The translations under genes were made by a program, and so were the position numbers. A stretch of 64,000 bases of DNA from Mycobacterium stomatepiae (GTDB lineage: Bacteria; Actinomycetota; Actinomycetes; Mycobacteriales; Mycobacteriaceae): contig NZ_AP022587.1 of assembly GCF_010731715.1 (NCBI RefSeq), positions 4,030,001 through 4,094,000 on the forward strand. Direction: 5' to 3'. The notes under the pieces are model-generated. The model saw only the letters and a list, made by a program, of their open reading frames with translations. It searched no databases and was not told the origin of the DNA. Of this stretch, positions 29,567 through 38,822 are shown in pieces. Within the stretch, counting starts at the first letter, position 1. Each line of letters opens with the position of its first letter.

Positions 29567-30146
29567 ACGAAGCGACTGCACACCGCGCGACTCGACGGGG
29601 GCGGACCTCCTCTCCGCCGTGCGCCGATTCTCCGCCGTCGCCGCGCTGTGGCACACCGCCGAGTCCAGCGGGGCGCCCGTTCGGGACGGCATCGGCGCCA
29701 AGGCTTTGCACCTGCACGCGCTGAACTTGGCCCTGTGGCATCACGAAGACGCCGTGCGCCGGCCCGGCGCCGACGACCAGGAGGTGGCCCGTCGGAAACA
29801 TTGCATCGACGACGTCAACGCCCGGCGCAATGCGGCCATCGAAGACATCGATGCCGTGTTGCTCGATCGCGTCGAGCTGAACCCAAATGCACCGTTGCAC
29901 ACCGAAACCCCGGGCACCATCGTCGACCGGCTCTCGGTGCTTAGCCTTCGGATCGTGCCCACTCGTGACGAGGAGCCCGGCGCCCGGCTCGCGGTGCTCG
30001 ACGAGCAGTACGCCGACTTGTTCAGTGGGCTTGAGCAGCTTCTCGCGCGCATGCGGGCCGGAGCGGTCCGGTTCAAGCTGTACCGGCAATTCAAGTCGGC
30101 AGCGCAGCGTGGTTACTGCGACCTGTTCGAGGACCGCGGCCACTGA
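29559..30146 (+). CDS. DUF4254 family protein
   Basis: This 195-residue, mostly helical soluble protein resembles the DUF4254 family in length and pattern (ALWHTAESSG, NLALWHHEDAVRRP, VDRLSVLSLRIVPTRDE, FKLYRQFKSAA). Members are often found beside family-9 glycosyltransferases, which fits here: the ATG at 29559 overlaps the GT9 stop by eight bases. Its biochemical role is not known; it may be an accessory or regulatory subunit of the glycosyltransferase. It ends four bases from the convergent GT-A-like gene. Confidence 0.7.
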   Translation: MSERSDCTPRDSTGADLLSAVRRFSAVAALWHTAESSGAPVRDGIGAKALHLHALNLALWHHEDAVRRPGADDQEVARRKHCIDDVNARRNAAIEDIDAVLLDRVELNPNAPLHTETPGTIVDRLSVLSLRIVPTRDEEPGARLAVLDEQYADLFSGLEQLLARMRAGAVRFKLYRQFKSAAQRGYCDLFEDRGH

Positions 30147-30150
30147 GGCA

Positions 30151-30927
30151 TCAATAGGCTGCGTCCGCCCACCATTGGGCCCAGTCGAGGTAGGGGTCCT
30201 TGTGCTCCTCGTACTGAAGGTGAAGTGCCAGTGAGGGTATCGGCGTGTACAGCGCGACCTGCTCACGCCAGATCCGGTTGATCGTCGACGCCTCGAAGAT
30301 GTGGTGCTGCTGGCCGTAGGGCGTGCTCGAATAGCGGGAAAGCAATTCGAACAGCTCCCAATTTCGGCGCAATGTCTCGATCTCTACCCAGCAGGTGTTG
30401 GTGGTGTGGCTGTTGGTGCGCCAGTGCCTCTTGGTGCCGTAAACGATGCGACAGTCCTCCCGGCTGAATATCGGGCTCCAGTAATTCTTCGGATCGTCGT
30501 ACGGGTGCAGTGCGACCTCCCGACCGCCGAGCTTGTCGCTGAGCAGCAGATGGACGTCGAGCATTTCCTGGATGGCAGACAACGCGTGCAGGTAGTCGTC
30601 TTCGACGAGATAGACGATCTCACGGCCTGCGTCACGGGCCTTGGAGAACGAGGCGAGACATGAGGCGTTGTATCCGCGATCGCCGAGTGCGATGAATTCG
30701 ACCGGGGCGCCGCATGTTTCGAGTATCCGATGTAGCGTCGACAGCACCTCGGGCGACGAGTGGTCGTCGAACACCCGCAAGATGATGTCGCCGTCCGCGT
30801 GATTGATGGACGTCACGAGCGATTGGGTACAGCGCAGCATGATCTCGCTTTTGGGCGCGTCGACGTAGCGGTGCGCGCCGTGCACGCTGATGTCGGAGTG
30901 CGTCTGAAGGTGGATGTCGAGCTTCAT
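30151..30927 (-). CDS. GT-A (GT2-like) glycosyltransferase
   Basis: This 258-residue protein has the layout of a GT-A fold: an N-terminal beta-alpha region with RVFDDHSSPEVLSTL and a downstream acidic motif YLVEDDYLHALSAI that would serve as the metal-binding DxD-like site. The C-terminal half is rich in Trp and His (RHWRTNSHTTNTCW). I do not recognise a specific subfamily. Its ATG overlaps the stop of the upstream sulfotransferase by four bases, making a three-gene minus-strand unit that converges on the GT9-DUF4254 unit. Confidence 0.6.
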   Translation of the reverse strand: MKLDIHLQTHSDISVHGAHRYVDAPKSEIMLRCTQSLVTSINHADGDIILRVFDDHSSPEVLSTLHRILETCGAPVEFIALGDRGYNASCLASFSKARDAGREIVYLVEDDYLHALSAIQEMLDVHLLLSDKLGGREVALHPYDDPKNYWSPIFSREDCRIVYGTKRHWRTNSHTTNTCWVEIETLRRNWELFELLSRYSSTPYGQQHHIFEASTINRIWREQVALYTPIPSLALHLQYEEHKDPYLDWAQWWADAAY

Positions 30928-31883
30928 GTCGCCGACCGCCGCAGCATGCGATCGAGTTCGCGGTATACGGGCTCGGCGAATCGTTCGGCGGCCTGCCGCA
31001 GCGCATCCGGTACCGGCCCGTCAGTCCCCTTGGCAAATGGCCGGGGTGTGGGGTCCTTCGAGTAGAACCGGGATTCCTCGGCCATGCGCTCGATCGCCGT
31101 CGGGCTGGTGTCCAGCCCGAAATGCGCTGCCGCGTGGGTCCATACGGCATCGGGCAGCTCGGCGTAGTCGAGCACAAGTCGTCCGGCCGGATCGTTCGCT
31201 GCTGCCTCGAGCATTGCGCCGAGTGCGCGGGACGCGAATTCGGCCCGCCCCATCGTGGGCACCAAGGCCTGATCGATACCGAGGAGCTGCGCGGCGTTAC
31301 CGATCGCGGCCCGCGTCCCCAGCCAGCCCGGGGGATCGGCCAGCAGCGAGGCCAGGACGCGAACCGGATCTCGCTGCACCCAGATCCATGGAGTTTCCGG
31401 GAAGGCCGCGGCCAGCACCTCTCGACGCACGATGTTCCAGCTGGTGCATTTGAGCGCCAGCTGCCGCTCGTCACCGTGGCGGCGTCGGCCGAGCGCTCGC
31501 ACCAACAGCCGCACCGCGTGGACCAGAAAGGTTGGATCGACCTGCGCGGGATCGAGCCCGAGCAGCGAGTTCAGTGGCGCCGGCTCGGCCACCACGACGA
31601 CGCCGGGCAGCGTTCCCAGCAGCCGCGACACCACGGTCGATCCGCACCGCGAAACGTGAAAGATCATGCCCGCGGGCTCGAGTGATGGCGTGCTGTCGAG
31701 GGCCTCGAGCTCGTCGAGCCCGGTGCGTACCAGCGGCCGGGCAGCCTGGCCGGATTCCCAGCGCGCGACGGTCTGATCGAAGAACGGGTCGGTGAACCGC
31801 TCCGCCGAAAGATCGGCCCACCAGACCGCGGGGGCTGGACTGGCGAGGTCCAATCGGATCGGCGTCCAGGCGGCGAGGTCCAT
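30924..31883 (-). CDS. Sulfotransferase family protein (second)
   Basis: This 319-residue protein has a PAPS-binding loop IFHVSRCGSTVVSRLLG (near residue 75) and the downstream motif IWVQRDPVRVLASLL, both typical of P-loop sulfotransferases. It is not a close paralogue of the first sulfotransferase. The ATG at 31883 (MDLAAWTPIRLDL) follows the TauD stop by 11 bases; the open frame extends further upstream through the TauD gene but that part is not credible. The acceptor is unknown. Context suggests a glycan or lipid. Confidence 0.72.
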   Translation of the reverse strand: MDLAAWTPIRLDLASPAPAVWWADLSAERFTDPFFDQTVARWESGQAARPLVRTGLDELEALDSTPSLEPAGMIFHVSRCGSTVVSRLLGTLPGVVVVAEPAPLNSLLGLDPAQVDPTFLVHAVRLLVRALGRRRHGDERQLALKCTSWNIVRREVLAAAFPETPWIWVQRDPVRVLASLLADPPGWLGTRAAIGNAAQLLGIDQALVPTMGRAEFASRALGAMLEAAANDPAGRLVLDYAELPDAVWTHAAAHFGLDTSPTAIERMAEESRFYSKDPTPRPFAKGTDGPVPDALRQAAERFAEPVYRELDRMLRRSAT

Positions 31884-31894
31884 TGCAGGTGAAC

Positions 31895-32875
31895 TCAGCG
31901 GGCTTGCTCGTCGGCAATCGATTCGGGTGTCCGGCCGCTGAGCTGCCGGCTGCGCCGACCGTGAATATCGACCGGAACCTCGCCGATCAAGGCGACGCGG
32001 TGCATCAGGCGGTGTTCGTCGTCGTAGTCGTCGACCGCGCGGTGCTGGGTGGCGTAGTTGTCCCAGATCGCCACGTCGCCCGGCTGCCAATCCCATCGGA
32101 TGGTGTTCTCCGGCAAGGTAATACGCCGTTGCAACATCTCGAACAGAAGCTGCGACTCGTAGTTTTCCAGACCGATGAACCCGCGCGCCCACTGCCCGAG
32201 CAGCAGGGCACGCTCGCCGGTCCCGGGGTGTACCCGCACCACCGGATGTTCGATCCGGAATGTGGATTCCTCTTCGCGCGCGGCCTGCAGCTGGTTGCTC
32301 AGCATGTTGGTGTCGTGCAACGCGTGATACGGGGTGGGGGTGCCACCCGGGGTCAGGACGGTGCCCACCCCCTCCGCATGGCCGAGCTGGTCATACCGGT
32401 TGCCGCTGTGCAGGGCCCACAGGTTTTCGGTGAGGTGTTTCAGCGGCGTGGGCAACGACGCGTAGGCCGCCGCAGTGGATGCCCACAGCGTTGATCCGCC
32501 GTAGCTGGGCAGCGTCACCGCCCGCAGAATCGAGGCCCTCGGGATGGTGAGGGTGAACGTGTGATCGGTGTGCCAGCGAGTTGCCTTACCCCGGTGCGAG
32601 TCGACCAGGGACACCCCGGGTGGGCCGCCGGGAATCGCGTTGACGCCGAACACCCGGATCGGTGCGCCCAGCCGTTTGGCGAAGGCGAAATGCCGCTCGT
32701 CGTCGAGATGGTGCTGATCGCGGAAGAAGATCACCTTGTGCCGCAGCAGCGCCGCGTGGAGTTGATCCACCACCCCCGGATCCAGATCGCCGCCGAGTCG
32801 CACTCCATCGATGCGCGCACCAATGCGGGCGCCCAATTTGGTGACGGTTAGCGCGATTGCCGCCGGCCTTACCAT
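31895..32875 (-). CDS. TauD/AtsK-family Fe(II)/2-oxoglutarate dioxygenase
   Basis: This 326-residue protein has the facial triad HTD near residue 102 ([10 protein letters not shown]) with distal His in [10 protein letters not shown] and the 2-oxoglutarate-binding Arg in [10 protein letters not shown]. The family oxidises taurine, alkyl sulfates or related substrates; mycobacterial Rv3406 is an alkyl sulfatase of this type. It heads a minus-strand unit with a sulfotransferase and a glycosyltransferase, so it may remove or hydroxylate a sulfated intermediate. It diverges from the FkbM gene across 134 bases. Confidence 0.82.
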   Translation of the reverse strand: MVRPAAIALTVTKLGARIGARIDGVRLGGDLDPGVVDQLHAALLRHKVIFFRDQHHLDDERHFAFAKRLGAPIRVFGVNAIPGGPPGVSLVDSHRGKATRWHTDHTFTLTIPRASILRAVTLPSYGGSTLWASTAAAYASLPTPLKHLTENLWALHSGNRYDQLGHAEGVGTVLTPGGTPTPYHALHDTNMLSNQLQAAREEESTFRIEHPVVRVHPGTGERALLLGQWARGFIGLENYESQLLFEMLQRRITLPENTIRWDWQPGDVAIWDNYATQHRAVDDYDDEHRLMHRVALIGEVPVDIHGRRSRQLSGRTPESIADEQAR

Positions 32876-33009
32876 CGCGGTGGTCCCTTCTGATTACGGC
32901 GTGGCGATGCGAAATATACCCATCCCAACCCTTTCTGGAGGCGTATCGCGATTCGGAATTGACCGCCACCGGCGCGAGGGCCGCCGGTGGCGAACTCGCC
33001 GACGGTTTG

Positions 33010-33753
33010 ATGACCCAATGTTACTGTGACGCAATGGGTTTGTACTGGGTCACGAACCGGGCCACCAATGAGGTGAAGAACTTCCCTTCCGAATTGGAGT
33101 GGCGGCGCAAATTCGTGAGCGAACTCAAATCCCGTGGCGTCGACGTCGTCCTCGATATCGGCGCGAACTCAGGGCAGTACGCGGGCCGGCTGCGTGCGGC
33201 GGATTTCACTGGGCGCGTCGTTTCATTCGAGCCGCTCTCCGCGCCCTTCGCCCGCTTGCTGCGCAGCGCCGCGAAGCTCCAGCCCTGGGAATGCCGGCAG
33301 TGCGCGCTCGGCGATTTCGACGGAACGATCTCGATGAATGTCGCAGGCAACGCCGGGGAAAGCAGCTCCATCCTGCCGATGCTGCAACGACATCGCGACG
33401 TGTTCCCCCGGGCAAACTACGTCGGCGCTGAGGACGTCACCGTGTGCCGGCTCGACTCGGTCGCCTCGGCGGTCCTGGCGCCACACGAGGTGCCGTTTCT
33501 CAAAATAGACGTGCAGGGGTTCGAGAAGCGGGTGATCGAGGGCGGCATCGCGACCGTCAACGACCGTTGCGTCGGCATCGAATTGGAGCTGTCTTTCGAA
33601 CGCCTGTATGACGGCGGAATGCTGATCCAAGAGGCGCTCGATCTGATGGAATCGTTGGGTTTCGTGCTGACCGGATTGGTGCCCGGTTTCATGGATATTC
33701 GCGCCGGCCAACTGCTGCAGGCCGATGGCGTGTTTTTCCGCTGTGACGACTGA
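33010..33753 (+). CDS. FkbM-family SAM-dependent methyltransferase
   Basis: This protein of about 247 residues has the SAM-binding motif VVLDIGANSGQYAGRL, a post-motif acidic region VVSFEPLSAPFARLL, and FLKIDVQGFEKRVIEGG, all typical of the FkbM family that methylates hydroxyls of sugars or polyketides. Related enzymes act on glycolipids in mycobacteria. Start codon is uncertain: ATG at 33010 or 33034 (MGLYWVTN); neither has a strong ribosome site. It is the last gene of the insertion before espB and likely O-methylates the product of the neighbouring glycosyltransferases (inference). Confidence 0.78.
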   Translation: MTQCYCDAMGLYWVTNRATNEVKNFPSELEWRRKFVSELKSRGVDVVLDIGANSGQYAGRLRAADFTGRVVSFEPLSAPFARLLRSAAKLQPWECRQCALGDFDGTISMNVAGNAGESSSILPMLQRHRDVFPRANYVGAEDVTVCRLDSVASAVLAPHEVPFLKIDVQGFEKRVIEGGIATVNDRCVGIELELSFERLYDGGMLIQEALDLMESLGFVLTGLVPGFMDIRAGQLLQADGVFFRCDD

Positions 33754-34200
33754 TCGCAGTGATTCGCCTAGCCAAATGGACTGTGGGTAAATGAGAGGGC
33801 GGCCCAACTTAACGGCTGATGTCGGCGACCTGAATGCGAGCCCAGTCGGACCAGCGTCGCTTGCGGTCTCGAGAAATCGCTGCGGGAAACCGTTAGAGCA
33901 GCAATGATCGGGTCCGAAATCGGTGCACGCGGGCCCTGTTTGGTGGATTACGATTGCATTCGGTCGCGGTCGTAGCCCGCTGCACCGCCCGCATGTCCTC
34001 GCAAGACGAAAGAGGTGGCCGGTGATTGCACCCCTTGCTAGGCGAGACGGTGATGCGGGCCGCTTGCCTCGGTGGCCGGCGAAGCCTTGTGCCGCATCCC
34101 GGACCGGGCGCGGGACTCGGGCGAATAACCACGCGGCACAACAAGCTTGGGACGTGAATTTCCGAGCACAGTGGGTTGGGCACAAGGAGAATGAGCCGAT
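33754..34200 (+). other. Intergenic region upstream of espB
   Basis: About 447 bases between the FkbM gene and espB hold no credible gene. The last part has a good ribosome site for espB (AAGGAGAATGAGCC). I could not pick a convincing promoter. It may mark one edge of the inserted cluster, but no repeats or mobile-element remnants are visible. Confidence 0.5.
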
Positions 34201-35658
34201 ATGACGCAGGCGGTCAATGTCGAATACCAAGAACTGATGGCGAGAGCCGACGAGATCGAGGCGCCGCTGCCCGCGCTGCCCCAGGGCAACCCCCAGGCGC
34301 CGTGCAACCTCTCGTTCGTCCGTGACTCGGCCGTGCAAATCGCGATCAACGCCGACTCGTTGCGGCTCTACATCCGTGCGTGCCAGCGGGAATGGAGTTC
34401 GCTGGCCAAGTCCCTGCGCAACGCTGCCAAGGCCTACGAGGAGGCCGACGAGGGCGCGGCCGAGGACCTGAACGCGATCAACGTGGACGGGACGTCGGGT
34501 GGCTCGTCGGCGAAGGTGTCCAGCAACGACAAGGTGTCGCTGATGTGCGACCCCGACTACATCCCGGCGCCGCCACCACCGTTCCAATACCCCTACTACG
34601 AGGTCAGACAGGCGGCGGCGGACATCGAATCGCCCGACCAGGGCAAGGCCTTCCGGGCATTCGCCAACGACTGGAACAGCTACCAGCTGAAGTTTCAGCA
34701 GCTCGCCTACCGGTTCCGTCCGTTCCTCAACTGGGAGGGTGACGCGAGAGCGTCCGTCGAGTCGAATTTCGTGCAACAGAAGCAGTGGATATTCGGCATG
34801 GTGGCCCAGTGCACCACGCTGGCCAAGCAGGCCCAAATGGTCGCTGACGCGCATAACAAGATCAAGCCATCCGGCAGTTACCCCGGCAATTCTGTGCAGT
34901 GGGGCCAGGATGGCGAGCACCCCGCGCCATATGAAGTGTCGCAATGTGACTATTGGTACAAGTGGTACGTCCAAAACAAAAGCCCGTACCTGTATATGGC
35001 CATGGACTGGTACAAGAACTTGCAGAAACGGTCGGAGACCGCGTTATCGACGTACGTTTCCACCGCCGGAATTCCGCTGGCGCCGGCCAACCCGACCGCT
35101 CCGTTCGGCGCGTTCGTCATCCCGGATCCCGCCGATGTTCCGGACGTTCCGGATATTCCGGACGTGTCCGTGCCCACCGATCCGTCGGCCAACATGCCGA
35201 TGATGCCGACCATGCCGACGCTGCCGCCCGGGTTGGGCGGCACACCTCAAACACCGCCGACCCCGGACGCCCAGGCGCTGATGGACAAGGCGATGCAGAA
35301 ACAAGGCCTGGCGAAGGGTGGCGCCGCAGGAATGAAGCCCGCGTCGGTCGGCGGGATGGGCGGAATGCCGAAGATGCCCCTGCAAGGCGCCACTGGCGAC
35401 GGCGAAGCGTCGTCACGCCCGGCCGCGGCGGCGGCCCCGGGACCGGCCACCGCGGGCTTGGGCAAGGGAGTGCCCGGCGCCGGCGGAGCGGGCGGCGGGA
35501 TGGGCGGGATGCCGATGGGCGGGCACGGCGATAAGGGCGGCGGTAAAGGCAAGCGCATCCCGGGGGCCGATGAGGACGCGCTCTACACCGAGGAGCGGGC
35601 GTGGACCGAAGGCGTCATCGGTAATCGTCCGCGCAAGGGCCCGGCCGAAAAGCAATGA
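34201..35658 (+). CDS. espB: ESX-1 secreted substrate EspB
   Basis: This 485-residue protein has the PE-PPE-like helical N-terminal region of EspB (about residues 1-290). It includes the export motif YEEAD in NAAKAYEEADEGA, the helix-turn WNSYQLKFQQ and the conserved segment FLNWEGDARASVESNF. A Pro/Gly-rich tail carries PDVPDVPDIPDVSVP and Gly-Met-rich stretches. The extreme C-terminus (DALYTEERAWTEGVIGNR) is almost the same as in M. tuberculosis EspB. EspB is secreted by ESX-1, cleaved by MycP1 in its tail and forms heptamers that bind phospholipid. It is longer in the tail than the M. tuberculosis protein. Confidence 0.93.
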   Translation: MTQAVNVEYQELMARADEIEAPLPALPQGNPQAPCNLSFVRDSAVQIAINADSLRLYIRACQREWSSLAKSLRNAAKAYEEADEGAAEDLNAINVDGTSGGSSAKVSSNDKVSLMCDPDYIPAPPPPFQYPYYEVRQAAADIESPDQGKAFRAFANDWNSYQLKFQQLAYRFRPFLNWEGDARASVESNFVQQKQWIFGMVAQCTTLAKQAQMVADAHNKIKPSGSYPGNSVQWGQDGEHPAPYEVSQCDYWYKWYVQNKSPYLYMAMDWYKNLQKRSETALSTYVSTAGIPLAPANPTAPFGAFVIPDPADVPDVPDIPDVSVPTDPSANMPMMPTMPTLPPGLGGTPQTPPTPDAQALMDKAMQKQGLAKGGAAGMKPASVGGMGGMPKMPLQGATGDGEASSRPAAAAAPGPATAGLGKGVPGAGGAGGGMGGMPMGGHGDKGGGKGKRIPGADEDALYTEERAWTEGVIGNRPRKGPAEKQ

Positions 35659-35821
35659 CTCGGCGCGACCGTTCGTCCGAGGTCAATGCGCCCATCTTGG
35701 CCGCCGGTGACCGCGAATTTTGCCGCAGTTAGCCTGTCCCGACCTCGATTACGCTTATTAACCATGATCTCCGGCAATCTGCTCGCCGCCGTCGTCCGCG
35801 CGATCGGCGTACCGATGCAGC

Positions 35822-37897
35822 ATGTCCCGCGTTGCGAGAGGAGCAGCCGATGAGCAGGCCTGCTACGACCGGGCCCAGCAATACACGCAGGTGCTGCGGC
35901 AAGTCACGGATGTCTTGGAGGCGTGCCAGTCTCAGCGGTCCGAAATCTTCGACACGGGTATCTGGTCGGGCAGCGCCGCGGGTGCCGCTAACGCCGCGCT
36001 CGGGACGCTGATCGATGGATTGGTGACGCTGCAAAACGGTCTTGCCACCGTGATCACCTGGCATAAATACGTCGCCCGGACGATTGTGCAGGCCAAGTCG
36101 GACGTCATCGACAACGTTGTCGAGGCGCATCGGACGATCGCGTCGCTGGAGAACGACACCAGCCTCGACGACGCCGAGCGCACCCAACAGATCACCACCG
36201 TGGTGACCGCGACACACGGGGCTAACGTCGGCATCGTCGACGGCACGGCCGCGCAGATCTTGGTGAGTAAGTCGTGGAAACCGCCGGCCAACGCGCTGCA
36301 GGAGCTGCTCGACCAGAAGGCACCGCCCCCGGTCAAGATCCCGGACGGTCCGGTCGCGCCGCCATCCCCGAGGCCGACGCCCGTGCCCGTCAGCCCGGGC
36401 GGTGGAGGATTCAAGCCACCCGTCACCCCGGGCGGTGGCGGCCTCACACCTCCGACCCCGGGTGGCGGGCTCACGCCGGTGATTCCGCTCGATGGCGGCG
36501 GCCTGCAGCCGACTCCGCTGCGTCCGGCCCCCGCTCCCGCGGTGCCGGGTGGCGGATCGCCCGCGCCCCCTGGGCCCGGCCGCTCCGGCAGTGCCGCTGA
36601 GTCCGGCGGCCGGGCTGCCACAGCCGGGCGCGGGTCCCGCCGGCGGCCCCAAGGGCGTGACTCCCGCGGCCGCCACAGGGCCCGGGGTCATGCCGCCATC
36701 GGTGGCAGCCGGAGAGGAATCGGCGGCCGGGCATGCCGGGGGAGCCGGCGTGCCGGCGGGCCCGATGGGCGCCGGCGGATCCGGCGGCTCGAGTGGCGGC
36801 AGCGGCGGGCCGGGCGGAAGATCCCGTGTACCAGTCGGGGAGAAGTCCGGAGACAAATCCTCCGGTGAGCGACCGGCGTCCACCTCCCGGGCGACGAACA
36901 AGAGCAAGCCTCGCGCACCATCGATGCACCCAGGCGCCGAAGTGGCGGAAGCCGTCGTGTCGACGGCGGCGATGATCCCGGTGTCGGCCGCGCGGCTCGA
37001 ACGCGACGCGCGTGCCGATGCCGCGAAGGCCGAGGCGGCGCGCCGCGCCGGGCCCGATGCGCTGCAATTGGCGCGCCGCATTGGCGCAGCGCTCAACGCA
37101 CCGGACAGTGCCGGCGGCACCGACCTCGGGTTCTTCTGGGTGACCGGGGTGACCACCGAAGGCGCGATTGTGGTGGCCAACAGCTATGGGTTGGCCTACA
37201 TTCCGGACGGCGTGGAGTTGCCGGAGAAGGTCTATTTGGCGAGTGCCGACGAGACGATCCCCCCCGGTGAGCGTGCGCGCTGGGCCACCTACCCGGTGAT
37301 GGCGGTGCAGAGCTGGGCGGCCCATCACGAGATGGAGCTGCGCGCCGTCATCGGCACCGAGGCGCAGTTGGCGAATTCCGACGCCGGAGTGGCGACGATT
37401 GTTTTGCAACCGGACGACATCCCGGAGACCGGAGACATGATTGGTCGGCCCCGGCTGGCGGTCGTGGATTCCGAGGCCGCCCAACGACTGGCAGCAACGC
37501 CGAACACCCGCCTGGCCGATCTGCTGCCCCTCCACCGGAGGGCGCCGAGCCGGCACCGGAGCCGCAGCCCGAGCCCGCCGAAGTGGTGGATCCCGAAGGC
37601 GCGGCCGTCCTGTTACCGCCGGGCATGGGGTCGCCGCAAATGGCGCAGCTGCTCGCCCAGATGCCGCTTCCCGACGCCGATGCGCCGGCGGCCGCTGGAC
37701 CGTCGGACGATCGGTTCATGCTGTGGTTCGAGGTGATGAAGCCGATGGCCAGCGAAGCGAGCGGTCGCCAGGCCGCGCACAGCACAATCGACCGGGCCGA
37801 TCAGCGCAACGCGGTCGCCGACTGGATGTACTGGAGATACCTGGCGGAGCTGCTCAACGCTGCCCTGGCTGAAGCGCCCGTCTTAGCCCCGGCGTAG
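35822..37897 (+). pseudogene. espK: ESX-1 associated protein EspK, twice frame-broken
   Basis: When restored this is an EspK of about 691 residues. An N-terminal helical region (ACYDRAQQYTQVLRQVTDVL) is followed by a long Pro/Gly-rich middle and a conserved C-terminal domain ([38 protein letters not shown]). Two one-base indels are needed: removal of one C in CCC at 36575-36577, and addition of one C to CCCC at 37527-37530. They cancel in length. As written, three separate frames carry the protein. The N-terminus is also uncertain: ATG at 35822 has no clear ribosome site and the M. tuberculosis protein is longer there. EspK binds EspB and targets it to EccCb1. Convergent with espJ. Confidence 0.84.
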
Positions 37898-37959
37898 GTG
37901 CACTGGTTACGGTTAGGGCCGGGCAGCCAGCGTTACCAATGCCCAAGGGCGCCAGGTGT

Positions 37960-38715
37960 TTACAGCCCTATCTCTGACTGCGTCGTCTGTGGGCGGGTGC
38001 CGGCCGGTGGCTCGACGGGAGCGGTACCGGAGCCCGGTGTGCCGGACGCTGCGCCGTCCGTCGTCGTGGCGTCGACCAATCGGGATTCGGCGGCCGGTGC
38101 ATCGTCCGGCTTGGTGGGGTCGTCCGGCTTGGTGGGGTCGTCCGTCTTGGTGTCGTCGGCGAGCTTCGCCGGCGCCGCGCCCGCGTTACCCATGCCGCTG
38201 CCGGCCTGCTGCGCGGTCGACATGATGGTCTGCAGGCCCTGGCTGAGCGGCTGCACCGCCTGCGACATCGCGGACAGTTGACCGAGGCTATTCGTCGGTA
38301 CCGCCGGCTGCGGCGTCTTGCTATCCGGCTTCTTGCCGTCGTCGCCCTTCTTGTCGGTTGTCTGGGTACCGAGCAGGTTGGACTCCGCGCTTGCCGGGTG
38401 GTCGGTTCCACCGGCTTCGGAAGCGGCGAGGAACTCGACCTTGCTGACGTTCTCGCCGAGCCGCTGGTCGGTCTGGGCGTACATGTCGGCGGCGGTGACC
38501 ATCTTCGATCCCGTATTGGTAAGGGCGGCTTGGGCTTCCGGCAGCCCCTTGACCACGGGCGATTCGATTATCGGCAATGTTTCGTTGATCGCCGCGGACA
38601 CGGAATCCGCCCCGGGGAACGACATCGGCGGCGGAGCCGCGGGCAACTGCTGGTCGCGAACGGCTACTCCCGCGGCTTTGAGACGAGCGGGATCAACCAC
38701 CAGTGATTCGGTCAT
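37960..38715 (-). CDS. espJ: ESX-1 associated protein EspJ
   Basis: This 251-residue protein shares the N-terminal half of EspJ (Rv3878): ESLVVDPARLKAAGV, ADSVSAAINETLPIIES, GLPEAQAALTNTGSKM and AADMYAQTDQRLGENVS. The C-terminal half is low-complexity, with DDPTKP repeats. The ATG at 38715 has ribosome site AAAGGGACC; an upstream ATG at 38751 is less likely. EspJ is secreted by ESX-1 in pathogenic mycobacteria; its function is not settled. It is the last gene of the minus-strand ESX-1 operon. Confidence 0.88.
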   Translation of the reverse strand: MTESLVVDPARLKAAGVAVRDQQLPAAPPPMSFPGADSVSAAINETLPIIESPVVKGLPEAQAALTNTGSKMVTAADMYAQTDQRLGENVSKVEFLAASEAGGTDHPASAESNLLGTQTTDKKGDDGKKPDSKTPQPAVPTNSLGQLSAMSQAVQPLSQGLQTIMSTAQQAGSGMGNAGAAPAKLADDTKTDDPTKPDDPTKPDDAPAAESRLVDATTTDGAASGTPGSGTAPVEPPAGTRPQTTQSEIGL

Positions 38716-38822
38716 CGTTGCGGTCCCTTTACGTGCGAGGTCATCAGCCAAATTTTACCGAAGGCGCCGCATGCCCAAGTGCAGCAATATTTCTCGGCAC
38801 CCGACGGCGTTGCCCGTATTTC

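Noticed and set aside
35764..35850. Alternative start of espK at ATG 35764 or 35850
   Set aside because: Both are in other frames than the conserved sequence ACYDRAQQYTQ; they would require yet another frameshift.
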